64,000 nt of DNA. Source: Gymnorhina tibicen (lineage: Eukaryota > Chordata > Aves > Passeriformes > Artamidae). The stretch lies in assembly GCA_013399875.1 (NCBI GenBank), contig VXAZ01007529.1:246613-310612 (forward strand). The letters are read 5' to 3'. Numbering within the stretch: the first letter of the stretch is position 1; the number at the start of each line of letters is the position of its first letter. The position numbers and the translations under genes are program-made. Below are positions 50,715-63,902 of the stretch, one piece after another. A model generated the notes under the pieces. It saw only the letters and a program-made list of their open reading frames with translations. It was not told the origin of the DNA and made no database searches.

Positions 50715-51690
50715 CTGGAGATGGAGACAGCTCAGTTATCACAGTTCCAGCAATTTCCTCCAGCACCAATTGCTGTGATTAAAGTGGTTTTCCAATCACA
50801 AAACCTAAAGATTCAAATCCTCCAGATGTTCCTACTTCAACCCTTATTATGAAATACAGCTTCAGAATTAGAGCTGGACTACCTCCACTGAATTTAACAC
50901 GCTTAGTCTGGTTTTCACAGTTGTAACCAAAATAAGAACATTGTTTTAACATTGGAAATGTCCAGATTTTAGATGACTGACAAATGTCCCCTTTATTTTC
51001 TTAATGTAAATTGACATCAGTGTACAGGGAATAAAATGCTGAAATGAAAGCCGAGAGATAGTCCAAGGCATTTTCAGACTGAAGGAGATAAACCTGTATT
51101 CATCTCACCTAAACCTTGATTAATTTAGGGAATAATTCAGCCCACATAAAATGTGACTCACTCTTTGGTGATTCCTGTCTTTACATTAACGAAAGGAGGA
51201 GCCATGGGAAAGGCACTTCCTAAATTAACTGTCTAGCCTTGGACAGGATAAAACAGAGCCTTAGTGGTTTGGTGTAAAGACTGTTGCTTTTAGTATTATC
51301 ATTAATCATTTGGAAGTAAACAACAGGCTAATAAAAATCACAGATGCTCCTAAATTGGAAAGTTTTGCAAATAGCAGGAAACACAGAAAGCAATAAGAAA
51401 TGGAGACAGGAAACACAATGAGAATAATATGGGGAAATGGAAAACAATTAAAAATAAAACACTTGAAGGATCTTTGAAGGGATAGCGTTTGAAAGCGGAA
51501 ATAGCCTGGAGCTTGCAGTGGCCAGCAAGTTAGCACAGGTTTGAAATATGGCAGCAGGACAGTGTATGACTTGTGGGTGTATCAACAAAAGTCACGATGG
51601 TGCTGGGTGGTGAATTAGCCTTTCTCTGAACAGCCCAGGTAAATCCACACCTGGAACGCTGCATTCAGCCATTCAGCTGTGCAGATTCCA

Positions 51691-51746
51691 GAGGAGGAAA
51701 AAAAAAAAAGAAAGAAAGGAAAAAAAAAGGAAACCAAAGAAAAAGA
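51691..51746 (+). repeat. A/G-rich simple repeat
   Basis: Runs of A interrupted by G or GG (GAAAGAAAGG type), purine only for most of its length. Confidence 0.85.
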
Positions 51747-53000
51747 TAGCGACAAATTGAAGGCAGTTCAGGAGAACAGTACAAGGGCTGAGGAGACTGA
51801 CTCACCGGGAAGATTAAAGAGCAGCACATGTATTGCTCCACTTTGGTAAGTAACAGCCACAGTTGGACATGATAACCATGCGCAAATTGTGCCCTTAGGA
51901 CTGAAATGGATAATTTAGTGCTGTTCCCAGTGTTTGACTAGGAGTAATGGGATGAAATTAAGAAAGGGAAAATCTGTTTTGAATACCACAAAACCCGTCC
52001 TGACAGTAAGATTCATTAGACTGTGCAAAAGCCTCCGCTGGGGGATAATGGAGAAGGTTCATATATAAAATCTGTCAGCTTCAGTTTGCAGGTGCGCTTG
52101 CCAAAATTACCTTCGGGTTCTACCCACATGGTTTTGCATGTTAAATCACACATTTGCAATCCACGCATCCCCTACATCCTGCCACTCCCCACCCCCAAGA
52201 AATGGGAGTCTGGAATGCTGGATGTGATTCTGTACTGCAGCTTCTGGAGACAAAGGACACATGGCAGAGCCCACAAAGAGGAGAAAACCACTTTAAATTG
52301 GGGGATGTGTTAATTTAGGGAAGAACTCTCTGGGCTGTGTTAGCCCCTGGATGTTTCTGTACAGTGGTGAGTGCACAGGTCCTGTCTTGGGATTCCTGTG
52401 CTGTTCCTGCACTGCCAAATCCCACCTCTGGTACCTTTCTGAATATTGTGGACTCCCACATGCTGCTCAAATCTGTACGAGTGCAGCATCAAGGGCCAAA
52501 GTCTCTTCCCTTGAATTTAATCTGCTTGAACATCAAAGCCAAGGAAAACCACTGAGTTTCTTGTGGACTTTGCTGACCACTATAAATCAATCCCAATCTT
52601 GAAATGGAGCCCAGGTTCACCTGGAAGGGTCACCAACTGTGGTGGGTTTTCCATTTAATGCATTCTGAGCTTCACAAACTATGTAAGTGTTGCAGGACAT
52701 CAGACCCCTTGGAAATTTCACCTGGCTCAGCTGGGAATCACACTGCTTGTGATGCCTGAATCTGCACTCAACAGAACACGAGCAAATGATTTATGGTGAA
52801 GGAGAATGTTGCCAGAGCTACAGATGAGGTAGCTGGGCCTCCTCCCCACCTCCCTTTTTAATTATTCTCTGGCACATGGGACTCCAAAGGGCCTTTTCTA
52901 ACCCCTATAATCTACAGGTAGTTTCTTTTTTACAAAGACCATCTTTTCAGCTCAAGAAGCATTCGGACAATACCCTCAGGCGTGATTTTTGGGGTGTTCT

Positions 53001-53070
53001 GTGCAGGGCCAGGATTTGATGATCCTTGTGGGTCCCTTCCAACTCAGGATATTCCACAACGCTATGATTC
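53001..53070 (+). repeat. CR1 3' tip, sense
   Basis: GTGCAGGGCCAGGATTTGAT, then GATCCTTGTGGGTCCCTTCC, AACTCAGGATATTCC and CGCTATGATTCC. This is the sense-strand counterpart of the subfamily seen antisense at 26968 and 63903. Confidence 0.85.
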
Positions 53071-55952
53071 CCTCATTTCTTCAATGCTTCACTCTTAAAA
53101 TATTTGATTCAGCAGGTATGGTAGGAATAGCAACCAACCAGTGCTGCAAAGACTATTGTGTTTCCAAAAGAGCAAGCAACTGTAATTCTACTGAAAAAGG
53201 ACAAGAATATGAAGTGGTCAACGTGGTTGAAGAATAGAGCACAGAAAAATTCTGAGGGAGAATAGAAAAACAGAAAAGGGGGAAGAGAGGCTGGGTGGAG
53301 AAAACCACACAATACTTGGACAAACGTGAACTGAAAAAAAAAGCTAAAGAAAGATGTTAATGTATTTCAGAACTGTATCGTGTGAGGGAAAAAAAAAGAC
53401 CATTTAAAAAAAAAATCAAGCTGTGTATGTAGGTGGAACTGCAAATCAGTCCAAATAAGCTAATCTGTTTAATTTCCTTCTTCAGCTGGGCTTTTAGAAG
53501 AAATTGGAGAAAACATCCAGAATCACAGAAACAGCAGTGCAGGAGTATATAAAAATTAGTCAGGGAAAAATGTTAGCATCCACCACTGATCATTAGGAGG
53601 AGATGAGATGAATCCCATGACATTAAGAAAATATATTCAAAGACACTTTATAAATTTGCTGAATGTTGGAGCAGAACCATGTTAAAGGAAAAGTCCCTTT
53701 AATGATTCCATATCTGCTGCTTCCTTCTTTTCAGTGTGACCAGCAGGTTTTTATGTTCTCCATTATCTTACAAGGCTACAAGGAATAAAAGGGACAAACC
53801 AATAAAAATATCTCATATCTTAGCAAGATCTGCTTGGAATTTGCCTTCAGCTATATAAATGCCATTTTTCCCTTAAAAACAAAAAAATTACGACTAATAC
53901 TGTGCATCAGAACAGCGTTTCAGCAACGTTTATTTGGAAGCAGTGCCAAAGAGTTCATAGCACTGGAGAAAATGCTGCTCTAAATATTTGAAGAATATTC
54001 TGTATGTTCAGTGGCAGAGTTGTTTCTGGCTTGTTAAGGTTATTTTAAAGATACCTTAATCTCTGGCAATGCCCGTAAGGAGCAAAATGCAGCCTCATTG
54101 CAACCACATTTATCTCCAGAGGTCACAGAAATCTAAGAATAAGAGAGGTCAGCTTGTTCCCAACGCATTTGCCAGAAACAGAAATACAGATTTTATTTCC
54201 AGCTTGAGGGGCAGTGTTTGGTTGCCTGTCTCTTGGGACACAAGTTAGAGACCCCATACTTTATCACAGTGATAGTTCTGTCCAAAGCTGAGATTTCGAT
54301 AAGATTCAAATGAGGCAGATGATAATGAGAAACAGTTTGTGGATGCTGGCATCTTTTCCCAATTGTTTCCTGATAACAGAAGAGAAATGCTCCCATAGTT
54401 CTGTCTCACTCAGACTAACACATGGTCAAACACTAATTTTTTCTTCTTCTCAGTCTCTTAGATGGTATCATCAGGCAGGGACCACTTTTATACCCAGTGT
54501 AGATTATTCCCTCCTCCCTGTATTTGAGCTCTGTTGAGTATTTGGCTGTATACGGCCATACTAACATGAGGAGTGCCTTTCACCCCTGTTGTTAATGCAC
54601 ACATTTCCAAACACACCAGCACTCAGACACCATAAACAGAGACCAGTGGCTGATACAAGGTATAAAGCAGCATAGTGAAAGTAGCAAAATCACAGTGAAG
54701 TGGATCCAGATGCTTGTTGAAGGAAAACACAGGCTAATTTAGGGATAAAAAATTAAAAAGTACTAGGAACTGAGGGTGGAAAAGCCTTTCATAAATGTAC
54801 AAATCTGTCAGAAAGTCCAGAGATGCTGCATACTCTCACAAGGAATATTTTGCTAATAAACAACTTCTGGCAACAGAAATGGGGCATAGCAGAGTTCACA
54901 TGCTTATAAGTTGCTTTAGGGTTAGGAGTGCACTCATCTATCCTGTGCTGTTGTCAAGGTGAGAAGGTAGGTACCCCCGAAAGGCAATCCCAACAGCCAT
55001 GCCAGAGTCAGAGGGACAGATTTCTCTCCCTGTTTACCCTGCTTCCAGTGAAGAAACTGGGATGTGTCATTTTTGTGGGTTATGGCTGGGCAAGATCTAT
55101 ACCCGGCTTAAAATCAGTGTGAAATACATTGCACATCCAAGCAAGGGAGGGAAAACCACTCTAAATTAAGGCTCTCCTTAAATAAACGGAAGAGGAAGTT
55201 TTATAATGATTTTGTGCCATTGCAGAGACCAAGCACAAGGTGATTTCAAGGCAGTCAAAAAGGAAGGCGAGACAGGCTGTTCAATACAGTACTGACCCAC
55301 AGAAGCTCAGTTTTGAGCAGCCTGGGGTTGCAATGCCTTAAAGCAGCTCTTTGAATTTCTGCGTATTATTACAAAAAAACAAAGTTACTTTGAAAGCTGG
55401 AGCCACATTAGTGATTTCTCATGCAAAATGGGACTACTCCATAGGTATCTGGTATTTGGGACATATTTTAAAGGAAGTTGAGCCTTGCTTCCCTGGTCTG
55501 AAAAGACGAATCTGAAGTATAAGACTGGTGCAGGTTTTAAAAATGGACATAATATATTGAAAACTCGGATCTCAGCAAGTAAGAACTGAATTTAATAAAG
55601 ACGGAGAAAGCCTGGTTCTAATTACTGGGTGTCCATTTAAAAAAAAATCATTATTTCTAATGAAAGCTATGTCTTTCAATAAAGAAAGTTTTCGTTTGCT
55701 TTTTTTTTGATCAAGTCTGTCTAAATTGTTTATTTTGCCTTTTAATGCCCTGAAAAAACCATTTTAAACACCTTGTAATGCAGTGAGAATACTCTAAAAG
55801 CTGTACTTCCAAAACCACCTTTTCAAAGCCACATGAACATTGCTGAATATGTGGCCATATAACTGAATTTTATCAATTTCCCACTTTGAAAAACGACATA
55901 AGCGCCAAGGAAATTCCCTTGACTGTGCAAACTGCCCTCACAAGTACTTCAC

Positions 55953-56134
55953 CTGCAGAAGGAAACCTCCTGTGCAAACAGGGAGTTCTGTGGCTGTGTC
56001 CCAGCCTTGAGCTGACTGACATTGAAGTATGAGAGGGTGTGATTGATGAAGCCATGCATGGTTCCGTTCTCGCTGTACGCATATTGATACATAAGGCGTG
56101 GGATGAAATCGGAGGTGACAGCAATGACAAAAGC
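55953..56134 (-). CDS. ANO2: Anoctamin-2 internal coding exon (182 nt)
   Basis: Acceptor TGTCTCTCAG and donor TGCAG|GTGAAG. It encodes [20 protein letters not shown], a transmembrane segment and exit that is nearly invariant in ANO1/ANO2. Next comes an extracellular loop with three N-glycosylation sequons (NGT, NHT, NVS). The exon ends in a variable segment and a Cys followed by the split Arg codon AG|G. The loop sequence ([20 protein letters not shown]) is ANO2-like rather than ANO1-like. Both splice phases fit the neighbouring exons. Confidence 0.95.
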
Positions 56135-56689
56135 CTGAGAGACAGAAAAACAAAACAAGCAAACAACCAAACAACAGCATCGTGAATCTGTGGCTCCAGG
56201 GTAATCAATTCAGGGGAAAATCTGCATGCTCAGGTAAATTCAAAGTGGTGACGAAGGGAGAGTTGTATGGCCAGAACTGGTACAGAATATTTACGTATAA
56301 ATGCACAGCAACTTGCTCTGTCTCTCCAGGGGAAGGCTGAGTCGGGGAAGTAGCAAAAGCAATTAATGGACTGTCCATTTCTCCAATTATTTTCATCTCT
56401 GGAGCCATTAGGAGGTTAATCACTAGTTTAAAAAAATCCACAACAAGACCTAATAGCCAGCTGGGCTATAATTTGGGCTACATTTTGGTGTAGTTACACC
56501 AAACCTGTTGAGTGTAAAGGTCCATTTTCCCCTCTGCATCAGGATTCACACATCTCACACGCGGGGATCTCGTGTGGGTATTAAACCTCATGAGACTGGC
56601 ATCCCATAAAACTGGTGTAATTGTGGAGGCAATCAGTCACAGAAGTCTCTAGATCATCTCAGGAAGAATCCCTTTGATTTCTCCTCTGG

Positions 56690-57167
56690 ACTCACTCCTG
56701 TTGGAGCAGGTCCAGAGGAGGCCATGAAGATGACCAGAGGGCTGGAGCCCCTGTGCTGTGGAGACAGGCCGAGAGAATTGGGATTGTTCAGCCTGGAAAA
56801 GAGAAGGATTTGGGAGGAGACCTGAGAGCCCCTTCCAGTGCCTGAAGAGACTTCAAGAGACCTGCAGAGGGACTTCTTATACAGCGGCCTGGAGTGACAG
56901 GACAAGGGGCAATGGCTTCACACTGACAGAGAGCAGGTTTAGATGGGATATTAGGGAAAAATTGTTCCCTGTGAGGGTGCTGAGGCCCTGGCACAGGTTG
57001 CCCACAGAAGCTGTGGCTGCCCCATCCCTGGAAGTGCTCCAGGCCAGGTTGGATGGGGCTCTGAGCAACCTGGTCTGGTGGAAGGTGTCCCTGCCCCATG
57101 GCAGGGGGTTGGAATGAGATGGGCTTTAAGGTCCCATCCAACCGCAACCATTCTGTGATCCTATGAT
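56690..57167 (+). repeat. CR1 LINE 3' end, well preserved (sense on +)
   Basis: About 480 bases of CR1 3' sequence: TGTTGGAGCAGGTCCAGAGG, CATGAAGATGACCAGAGGGC, TTCAGCCTGGAAAAGAGAAG, GGCAATGGCTTCACACTGAC, CCTGTGAGGGTGCTGAGGCC and CTGAGCAACCTGGTCTGGTG, ending CCATTCTGTGATCCTATGATG. Frames of 119 codons on both strands at 56758-57147 are remnants or shadows of this repeat, not genes. It has few lesions, so it may be among the younger copies. Confidence 0.95.
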
Positions 57168-57715
57168 GATTTAAAACTACATTTTGCTAAATAATAATTT
57201 CATGTACCAGTATTATCCAGATGGAGAAGCAAAACTGGGCATTCAGTATTTTTTTTCAAATAGGTATGCACATATTTACATTTCTTTCAAGAAAAGGTAT
57301 CTAACTGATACTTTAATGGAATCCCCAGGAAATAAATATTTCCAGAGTTTGATCGACACAGGAAATAATCAAGGATCATAAATCTGCAACGTGTATTCAG
57401 ATAAAAACAGAGACTGCAGAGTTTTTCTCCTCCAGCACAGCTCAGTGCTGGACAGCTGAAATCTGTGCCTGACAGTGAGGTCATGGGGGTGTGCAGGGTT
57501 CCACAGATTTCCCACCTTAAATCCTGGAAACTGGAGAACCATAAGTGAACAATGCTCCACCCAAGCGAAACAACACTGCCCCTCTGGAGGCATTAGTGTG
57601 CTGGGAGCTATTTTATTAAAGCAATTGCATAACACCTCTCCACAAGTTCTCCCTTCAGTAGTGAAAATCACCTCCCTTTCTAAAGGGCTTTGATATCTTT
57701 AATATTTATGGTGCT

Positions 57716-57769
57716 AGTCCATGATTTTAAAGGTCTTTTCCAACCTAAACGATTCTATGAATTAATGAT
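57716..57769 (+). repeat. CR1 3' tip, sense
   Basis: GTCCATGATTTTAAAGGTC, then TTTTCCAACCTAAACGATTC and TATGAATTAATGAT. This is the very end of a CR1 copy. Confidence 0.8.
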
Positions 57770-58074
57770 CTGTAGGTTAGAAACCCACTAGTAATTACTA
57801 GGATTAAACTCCTAAGGCATGAGATTTTTTATCTTAAAGCATATACAGGAAAGTTTTGTTTAGGGAGTACATATAGAACAATAAACATAATATATCTGTA
57901 TTCTGTTGTATTTGAGCACCTGAGAAAACTAGACTTTGCTTTTAAATTCTGTTGAAGGGACAATAAATTATAAACAATTATAAACAATAAATTACAAACT
58001 ATTTTAAATTACATTTAAGGAACAGTACAAGCTCCCAAAATCATGCTTAGAAACTGGTGTAACCAAACACTTAC

Positions 58075-58127
58075 ATTAATGATCACTGAAAGCTTTCCAA
58101 TACCACTCAAAATGTTATACCAAATAC
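58075..58127 (-). CDS. ANO2: Anoctamin-2 internal coding exon (53 nt)
   Basis: A microexon with acceptor TTCACTTACAG and donor AAT|GTAAGTG. It completes a Gly codon (G|GT) and adds IWYNILSGIGKLSVIIN, an anoctamin-conserved linker and the start of a transmembrane helix that continues as AFVIAV in the next exon. It was recognised by homology and by exact phase fit (2 bases plus 17 codons) on both sides. The order here matches the five-exon end of mammalian ANO1/ANO2. Confidence 0.95.
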
Positions 58128-58239
58128 CTGTAAGTGAAAAAAAAAAAAAGAACTTATTAATGGGTTCATTATACATTTTCTTCATTTTTGATTGTATTTT
58201 TTGGTCTTATCTTCACTGCAATGCTCTTTCATTACTCAC
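58128..58239 (-). other. ANO2: Very short ANO2 intron (112 bases)
   Basis: Donor ATAG|GTGAGT at 58239-58234 and acceptor TTACAG at 58133-58128, with an A-run (T-run on the ANO2 strand) of 13 bases just before the acceptor. It is unusually small beside neighbouring introns of 1.9-5.2 kb. Confidence 0.92.
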
Positions 58240-58392
58240 CTATATCTTTTTCTCTCACTGTGTCTGGCCTCCTCAGCTCAGTAACAAATTTTTTTGCATC
58301 AAGACGGACCTCGATGACGTTGTTCAGAAGAGCAAAGAGAGGGGCCAGAGGGAAAGAGGCAACAAAGAGTGTGACAAAGCCAAACTGGATAA
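58240..58392 (-). CDS. ANO2: Anoctamin-2 internal coding exon (153 nt), calcium-site exon
   Basis: Acceptor CCCTCCCCAG and donor ATAG|GTGAGT. It encodes (V)[19 protein letters not shown], a transmembrane helix, followed by [20 protein letters not shown] and DTVREKDIG. In ANO1 the Glu and Asp of the homologous IIE-IR-LD segment (E734 and D738) help bind activating calcium; both residues are present here (VIE, RLD). The exon starts with two bases of a Val codon, so the preceding exon must end in G. That exon, which should carry the EYMEM calcium ligands, was not found before the window end. Confidence 0.95.
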
Positions 58393-61300
58393 CTGGGGAG
58401 GGGAAAAAAAAAAGCAACATTTTTTGATAGTTTCTGAAGGGAGCAGCTGACAGTAAATTGTTGATGAGCTTTGTCCGTTACCAACCCCATAAAATTCCAC
58501 TTCCCAATTTGGTCCCAGGAATCAATATCCCAGAGTAGGGCTATGAAGAGACAACTGTTTGTCACTATGCTTTATGAATGTTTCCAATAAAGCTTCAAGT
58601 TGCTACCACAAGCACAAGCCAAAGGAAATAATAAATTTAATAAAGGACAAAGGGTTCCAAGTCTATTTTTCTGCATTTATACACAATTAACTGAAACTGC
58701 TCTTTCTTCCCTGTCCTTTTCCCTGTAAGGAAAATGATACACAATCAAGCAATAGGAGAAAATCTACAAGGTGCCACTATTTCTTCACAGCTTCCTTTGA
58801 AAAACTTGGTGGCAGCCTGTGAAAAGCAGGAACAGGAGCATCTTTGTGGATACAGGAGCTGGTGCTGTTGTGCAGCACTTTCATCCCTCCTTATGTCACT
58901 GATATCCTCCAAGTTTAGAAATGTTCCTCTTTAAATCTTAACAAAGGTGAATTTTACATATATATATAAAACTAATAAATCTGACTGTGATCTACATCTC
59001 AAAGTTAAAAAATATTAGCATAGAAAATGTGTTGGTGTGTATGAGGCCATATTTACTGTGGCTTCTTGGCAAATCCTTGTGTAAGTTCTCTTTCCACTGA
59101 GGGAGGAATTGCACTTTTTTGTGACAATAGCACAATATTATACTTTAAAATCATTTCCTTCTGCACTGTTGTCACAACCTACAACTCACTCTTGAAACAG
59201 TTTTCCCCAAGACCTTCTCTCACATACACCTTTTTTTGTGTACAGGTTGTAAGTCCTCTGATATTTCCCCTTTCTCATCTTAGGAACAATATATTTGCAT
59301 AGGAAAGTAAAATCTCTGTATATCAATTATATGGCCTTTAGAGTTTCATTCTCATTGTCTTGCTCTGAGATAAAGTGTATACACTAAGATGGAGCTTTTT
59401 CAAGCATACAAATATCCCATCCTTAAAATCATACTTTCCTGACTATTTTATGTTCTGAGTCAGGAAAAGGAATTAACGAGGAAATAAAACCAGATGTTAA
59501 AGTAATGTCCCCCCAAAACTGTGAAATGCTTAGAAAAATACATAGCCCCAAAATATGCCTTATTTGGTTTTAAGTGAATTTAGCAGGAATACAGCTCGGA
59601 GGATTCTGCAAAAAAATTAAATAAAAAGAAAAATAATAAAAGTATTTGCAGTGCTTTAAGAATAAACCACACACGCATTTGCTTTGATGTTGTTTGTAGC
59701 CCCTTCATTCATTGCCTGGGAAAATACAGCTTAATTTTTTTTCAAGTTCATGAAAGAATGTTCAAGGTATGCAAAGGACTTCTGGATAATTATGTAAATA
59801 CGTCTTCATAGAAAACTCTGCGCCAGAAGTGTTGTGTGGCCATCTTGAAATCACTTCAACCTTCCCAACTCCTTCTTATGAAAAAAGCAGGCAAAAAAAG
59901 TAATCCCTAAGCCAAACACAGAATTTAGATGGTCTTGTGTAACAAACTAGCAAACAATCATTAAATGGAGGAGTCTTCGAAGAGCCTCAGCAATTCACAG
60001 GTACTTGCTGAGTGTGATCAGTGTTTCCAGAAACAAACCTGAATAGATTACAAAGAGAAGAATCTCTGTCCAGATCCCAGAAGGAATCTCATCGAGCGTC
60101 CTGGGGTTCTGTGAATGCCTGTCTGGTCACACTGGAAATATTTATAATATTTTTAGGACACTCACACTGTTCCATCAAGGACAGTTGACACCAAGACATC
60201 CTTTTTTTGGCTGGATGGCAACCATTAAAATACCGTTTTTACATTCACATTTATGTGACAAGGTCTCCATACAGAGCTCTTTACATGTTCATGCACAGGG
60301 AAAAGGCTGAAGAGACATGTGCCAGGACCTCTGGACATCCAGCCTGTTTCATAGATTCCTACTGCCCTGCTAGGCCAGCCTGGAGAAAAAAGAGATGAAC
60401 ATTCCCCAGGTTCATGGCACCAGCTGGGAAATAAAACAATTGAAGGCTGGGTATAGTGGAAAGTCAAGGACCCAGGAAACATCTTCTCCTGAGGCATCTG
60501 AGCAGGACCCTGGATGTGCTGTCACCGACACAGAGCCTACTTCTGATGAGGGAAAAAGCCCAAACCGCACACTCTTGGTGCCTTTACTGTCTGAGCTGAG
60601 CAGGAGAGAGGCCAAGGGCTCAGAGCCAGCCCTTGAGTTTTTCAACACCCGATGCCACATGTGCAACACCTCATCCAGCCTCGGGCCCTGAGACAAAAAC
60701 TCTGAAGGACAAACCGCATCAAAAGAAGTGTCTCAGGTCACAGTCCTTCTCAGAAGTCCACTCTTCACAGAAGCTGTGCAGGGCCTGAGCAGAACCCGAG
60801 CCCAAAAACAACACACCCTGTCCCTCTAAGTCTGGCCTCCAAGTTATGATTAAGAGCACAAATCAAAGCTTTTAAATTATGGATCTGGAGGCTGGTGGCT
60901 GTTGTTCTTGTGTAAGGGATACAGAATCAGTCCCCAGCACAAAACCTTCCGGGGTGTGGATCACTCAGGTTCTACAAGATTTACATGCTGAGTAGTGTGA
61001 GTAACCCATGTATCTTTTACCTCAAGTCCTCATCAAAGACAAGGTATTTATTTATGATTCTGTTGCTTTTTTTTTCTTTCTTCTTTATCAATAGTATCTG
61101 TCATAGGATCATGTGTTACTGGAAGTAAACAGTGGAAAAATCATTTCCATGCTAAGGAACTTTCCAAATCCTAAGAAACTTTTCGATATAGAGCCAGACC
61201 TGGCTGAAAAACTAAGGAAAAGGTGTCATTTATATTTCTTCTGTAATAAATGTATGCAACAAGCCTACACACAACCACTAATGGTATTTTCAAAACCATC

Positions 61301-62228
61301 CTCATTATAGAGATTATAGAAAAATGCAGGTTTCTCTTCAGTGATTTTTTTTTCCCTTTCTGCCTCACACATTGCCTTTTTGATGGCTTTTCCTGCTTTA
61401 GGGGAAATTCTTCCAAACCTCTCAGATTAATCCTTATAGTAGTCAGTAGCTACAGACATTGGATCTGATAATTTTCTTCTTGTGCCATTGTTTTTTAACA
61501 GAAGGTGGATGATTAAACCTTTTATTATTACTTCTTCTTGAGGAAAAATGTTTTTAATCAATTGCCACATGAAGCTTGGAATCCTAGAGGGGTTAGACTA
61601 GAGAAGGGAAGACAAAATGAAATAGGAATCTGAAAATCATTGCTGATTTCAGTTTCTTCTCAAAGAAACACAAGTGGTATAAATTTCAGACATTCATGTG
61701 CATCATTTTGCTCTTGGAGCCAATTTAATAAAGTTTCTTTCATTAGCAATATTTATTGCTACTCTAAACATCGATTTCTTGCCAACTCCTATCACTGCAG
61801 GCCAGTTACACACGTTGCAAACTTGCTGCCATGTGGAAGAGGAAATTGCTCTACATGCTACCTACTTTGGGAATGCACATGGTATGGTTTATTGGGCTGG
61901 GTCAAAAGTCTTTGCACAGTTTTGGAAGCAGGAAGTGCTAATGACAAATCTGACACATGTTGACACTGACAAGTTATGTTTCAGAATTACTTGAGCAAAA
62001 TGTTCTTATCACTCAAGCGTTTTAAGAGGGTGTCCACTAAGAAATGCAGGAATATATCAGTTAATAATATCAAAACAAACAGTCGTCAGAAATGCCACTG
62101 GTGCAAATCAAATCTTTGTGCAGATGTTCTACTGACAGCCAAGGCCTGCACAACAAAAAAGCTCAGAGCAGTCTGCTGGTGAAATCAGATTCAAAGGCTT
62201 TTACCCTAAAAAATTAATCTTATTATTC
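58393..62228 (-). other. ANO2: ANO2 intron (continues to beyond the window)
   Basis: No exon was recognised on the minus strand beyond 58392, so the window probably ends inside a large ANO2 intron. I searched for the expected EYMEM-coding exon and did not see it; a very small exon could be missed. Short open frames here match nothing. Confidence 0.6.
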
Positions 62229-62470
62229 ATAGAATCGTTTGGGTTGGAAGGGGTATTTAAATGTCATCTAGTCCAAACCCCTGCAATAAGCAGGGATTTT
62301 CAACTAGATCCTGTTGCTCAGAGCCTCATCCAACCTGACCTGGAATGTTTCCAGGGATGGGGCATCCACCACCTCTCTACACAACTTGTGCCAGTGTTTC
62401 ACTACCCTCATTGTAAAAAAATTCCTTCTCACAGCTAATCCTATTTGCTGGCATGGACTAGAGTGACTGA
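62229..62470 (-). repeat. CR1 LINE 3' end, diverged (antisense on +)
   Basis: ATAGAATCGTTTGGGTTGG, TCATCTAGTCCAAACCCCTG, TTGCTCAGAGCCTCATCC, TTTCCAGGGATGGGGCATCC, CACTACCCTCATTG and AAATTCCTTCTCACAGC are CR1 3' blocks in reverse. There are more substitutions than in the 24609 or 56690 copies, so it is older. It is sense with respect to ANO2 transcription. Confidence 0.9.
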
Positions 62471-63902
62471 TATTTTGCAGAAACAAATTCCAGTGAACAG
62501 TCACCTTTCCCCAATGGGAAAATACAGGAGACTAAAAAATATCCAGTAAATCTTGCTGTTTCTATGAACCTACCTAGATTTAAACAAGGGCAGGGGCAGG
62601 AGGGTGAGAAGGGGGAAGTCTCTTCAAGGCTTCAGGCTTCTTGGAGTAAGAAATCAGAACTAAAAGAAAGCAGCTTGGAAATAGGTATCCCAAAATTTAA
62701 GCAGGGTAGTTTTCATCAAAAAAACTCCTTTACCTGTGGCATGTCATAGTGAAAAACACATCACAAGTCTGCTCCAAGCATTGTCCCTCAGAAAGTGCTG
62801 CCTTAACAGGGTTAATCTGCTTCATAACAAAGTGCAAAGAGAATGCATGATTTGCCATGTGGGTAGTGGGCCAGACTCCAGGTTTCTATCAGAAAGGGCA
62901 CGTCAACCCTTTTGACGGAAATCAGTAAAAGAGAGTGGATATAAGGATAAAAAAAGCAAGGACTGCCTGTGATTAGGGTACAGCCTAGAGAACAGTAGAC
63001 CTGGAGGCAAAAGTCTTAGCTAAGGATGTCAGCCATCCTTAAAAGTAGAAGCATCCTGGCAGGACAAACCTGAATGCAGTGACTACTCACACTTGGATAC
63101 ATAATCTGCCTGCTTCTTCATGGAACCCCATCACCATCTGCATGGGGAAACCCAAAGGCTGCAGCAAGCCCTGTCTGCAGTTCCTCCTTCAGCTGCTTCA
63201 TTCCAGATTGCCACTGATGCCTGAGGGAGGTTGCCTGAGTAAATCAGTGTGAAAACTAAGAAAGAAGTTCTGAAACAGCAGACAGATTTCTCTCTTTTCC
63301 TTAGTACCATACCTCTTCTTACATTCCAGTAATCCTGCCTTTTTAAGCAATCCAGAGGGAAAAAAAATCTTCCTCTGGCCTTCTGCATTGCTTCCCTTCC
63401 CACCACCCCCAATTCAAAGGCAGAGAAATAGGTAAAGAAGCTGCTGAGCTGCCTATTGCAGCATGATGCCCTTGACAGCAATCCCAGCTGACAGGTTCAG
63501 TGCTGAGCTGCACCAAGTGCTTCCTGCCAGCGTGGGTGGTCTGAGCAGTGGCTCTGACAGCTGAGAGCAGGGACGTGGACCCGGGGCAGTAACCGGGGCT
63601 GGGGAGGTGCAGCTTGGCTTTCATCTGCTGCACATTTGTCTGCAATCCCACAGGCAGGGCACAGCTTGTCACGCTGCGAGGCTTCTGCACTTGGGAACCT
63701 CATCCTCCTGTTGTAAACAAATGTTTAGATCAATAATTCATCCATTCATTTTCCCTGAATCACCCCTGAGTGGCTGCAGGCTGAGGCGCTCGCTGTGGTT
63801 CATGATCTTGGCACAAGGGACTAATCTAAATTACAGGCTTAGTGTCCAGTGATTTATAACATCAGTAGCTTAAACCCTGATACTACAAGTCAGAACCATG
63901 GA
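62471..63902 (-). other. ANO2: ANO2 intron, nothing further recognised
   Basis: Frames of 115-116 codons on the minus strand (63131-63481, 63343-63690) have no recognisable anoctamin sequence and are treated as chance. Confidence 0.5.

Larger units (their letters stand above)
50715..55952 (-). other. ANO2: ANO2 intron (about 5.2 kb)
   Basis: Intron between the 182-nt and 106-nt exons, donor GTGAAG, acceptor CCAG. It contains a purine-rich run (51691-51746) and a CR1 tip (53001-53070). No other feature recognised. Confidence 0.85.
56135..58074 (-). other. ANO2: ANO2 intron (about 1.9 kb)
   Basis: Intron with donor GTAAGTG and acceptor TCTCTCAG. It contains a long CR1 (56690-57167) and a CR1 tip (57716-57769), both antisense to ANO2. 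Confidence 0.9.

Noticed and set aside
56758..57147. 119-codon frames on both strands
   Set aside because: They lie wholly inside a CR1 3' end, which is mostly non-coding in this part.
61130..61170. Antisense ATGGAAATG (near 61143-61151), considered as the ANO2 exon with the EYMEM calcium ligands
   Set aside because: The surrounding codons do not match anoctamin sequence and there is no correctly placed donor, so it is a chance match.
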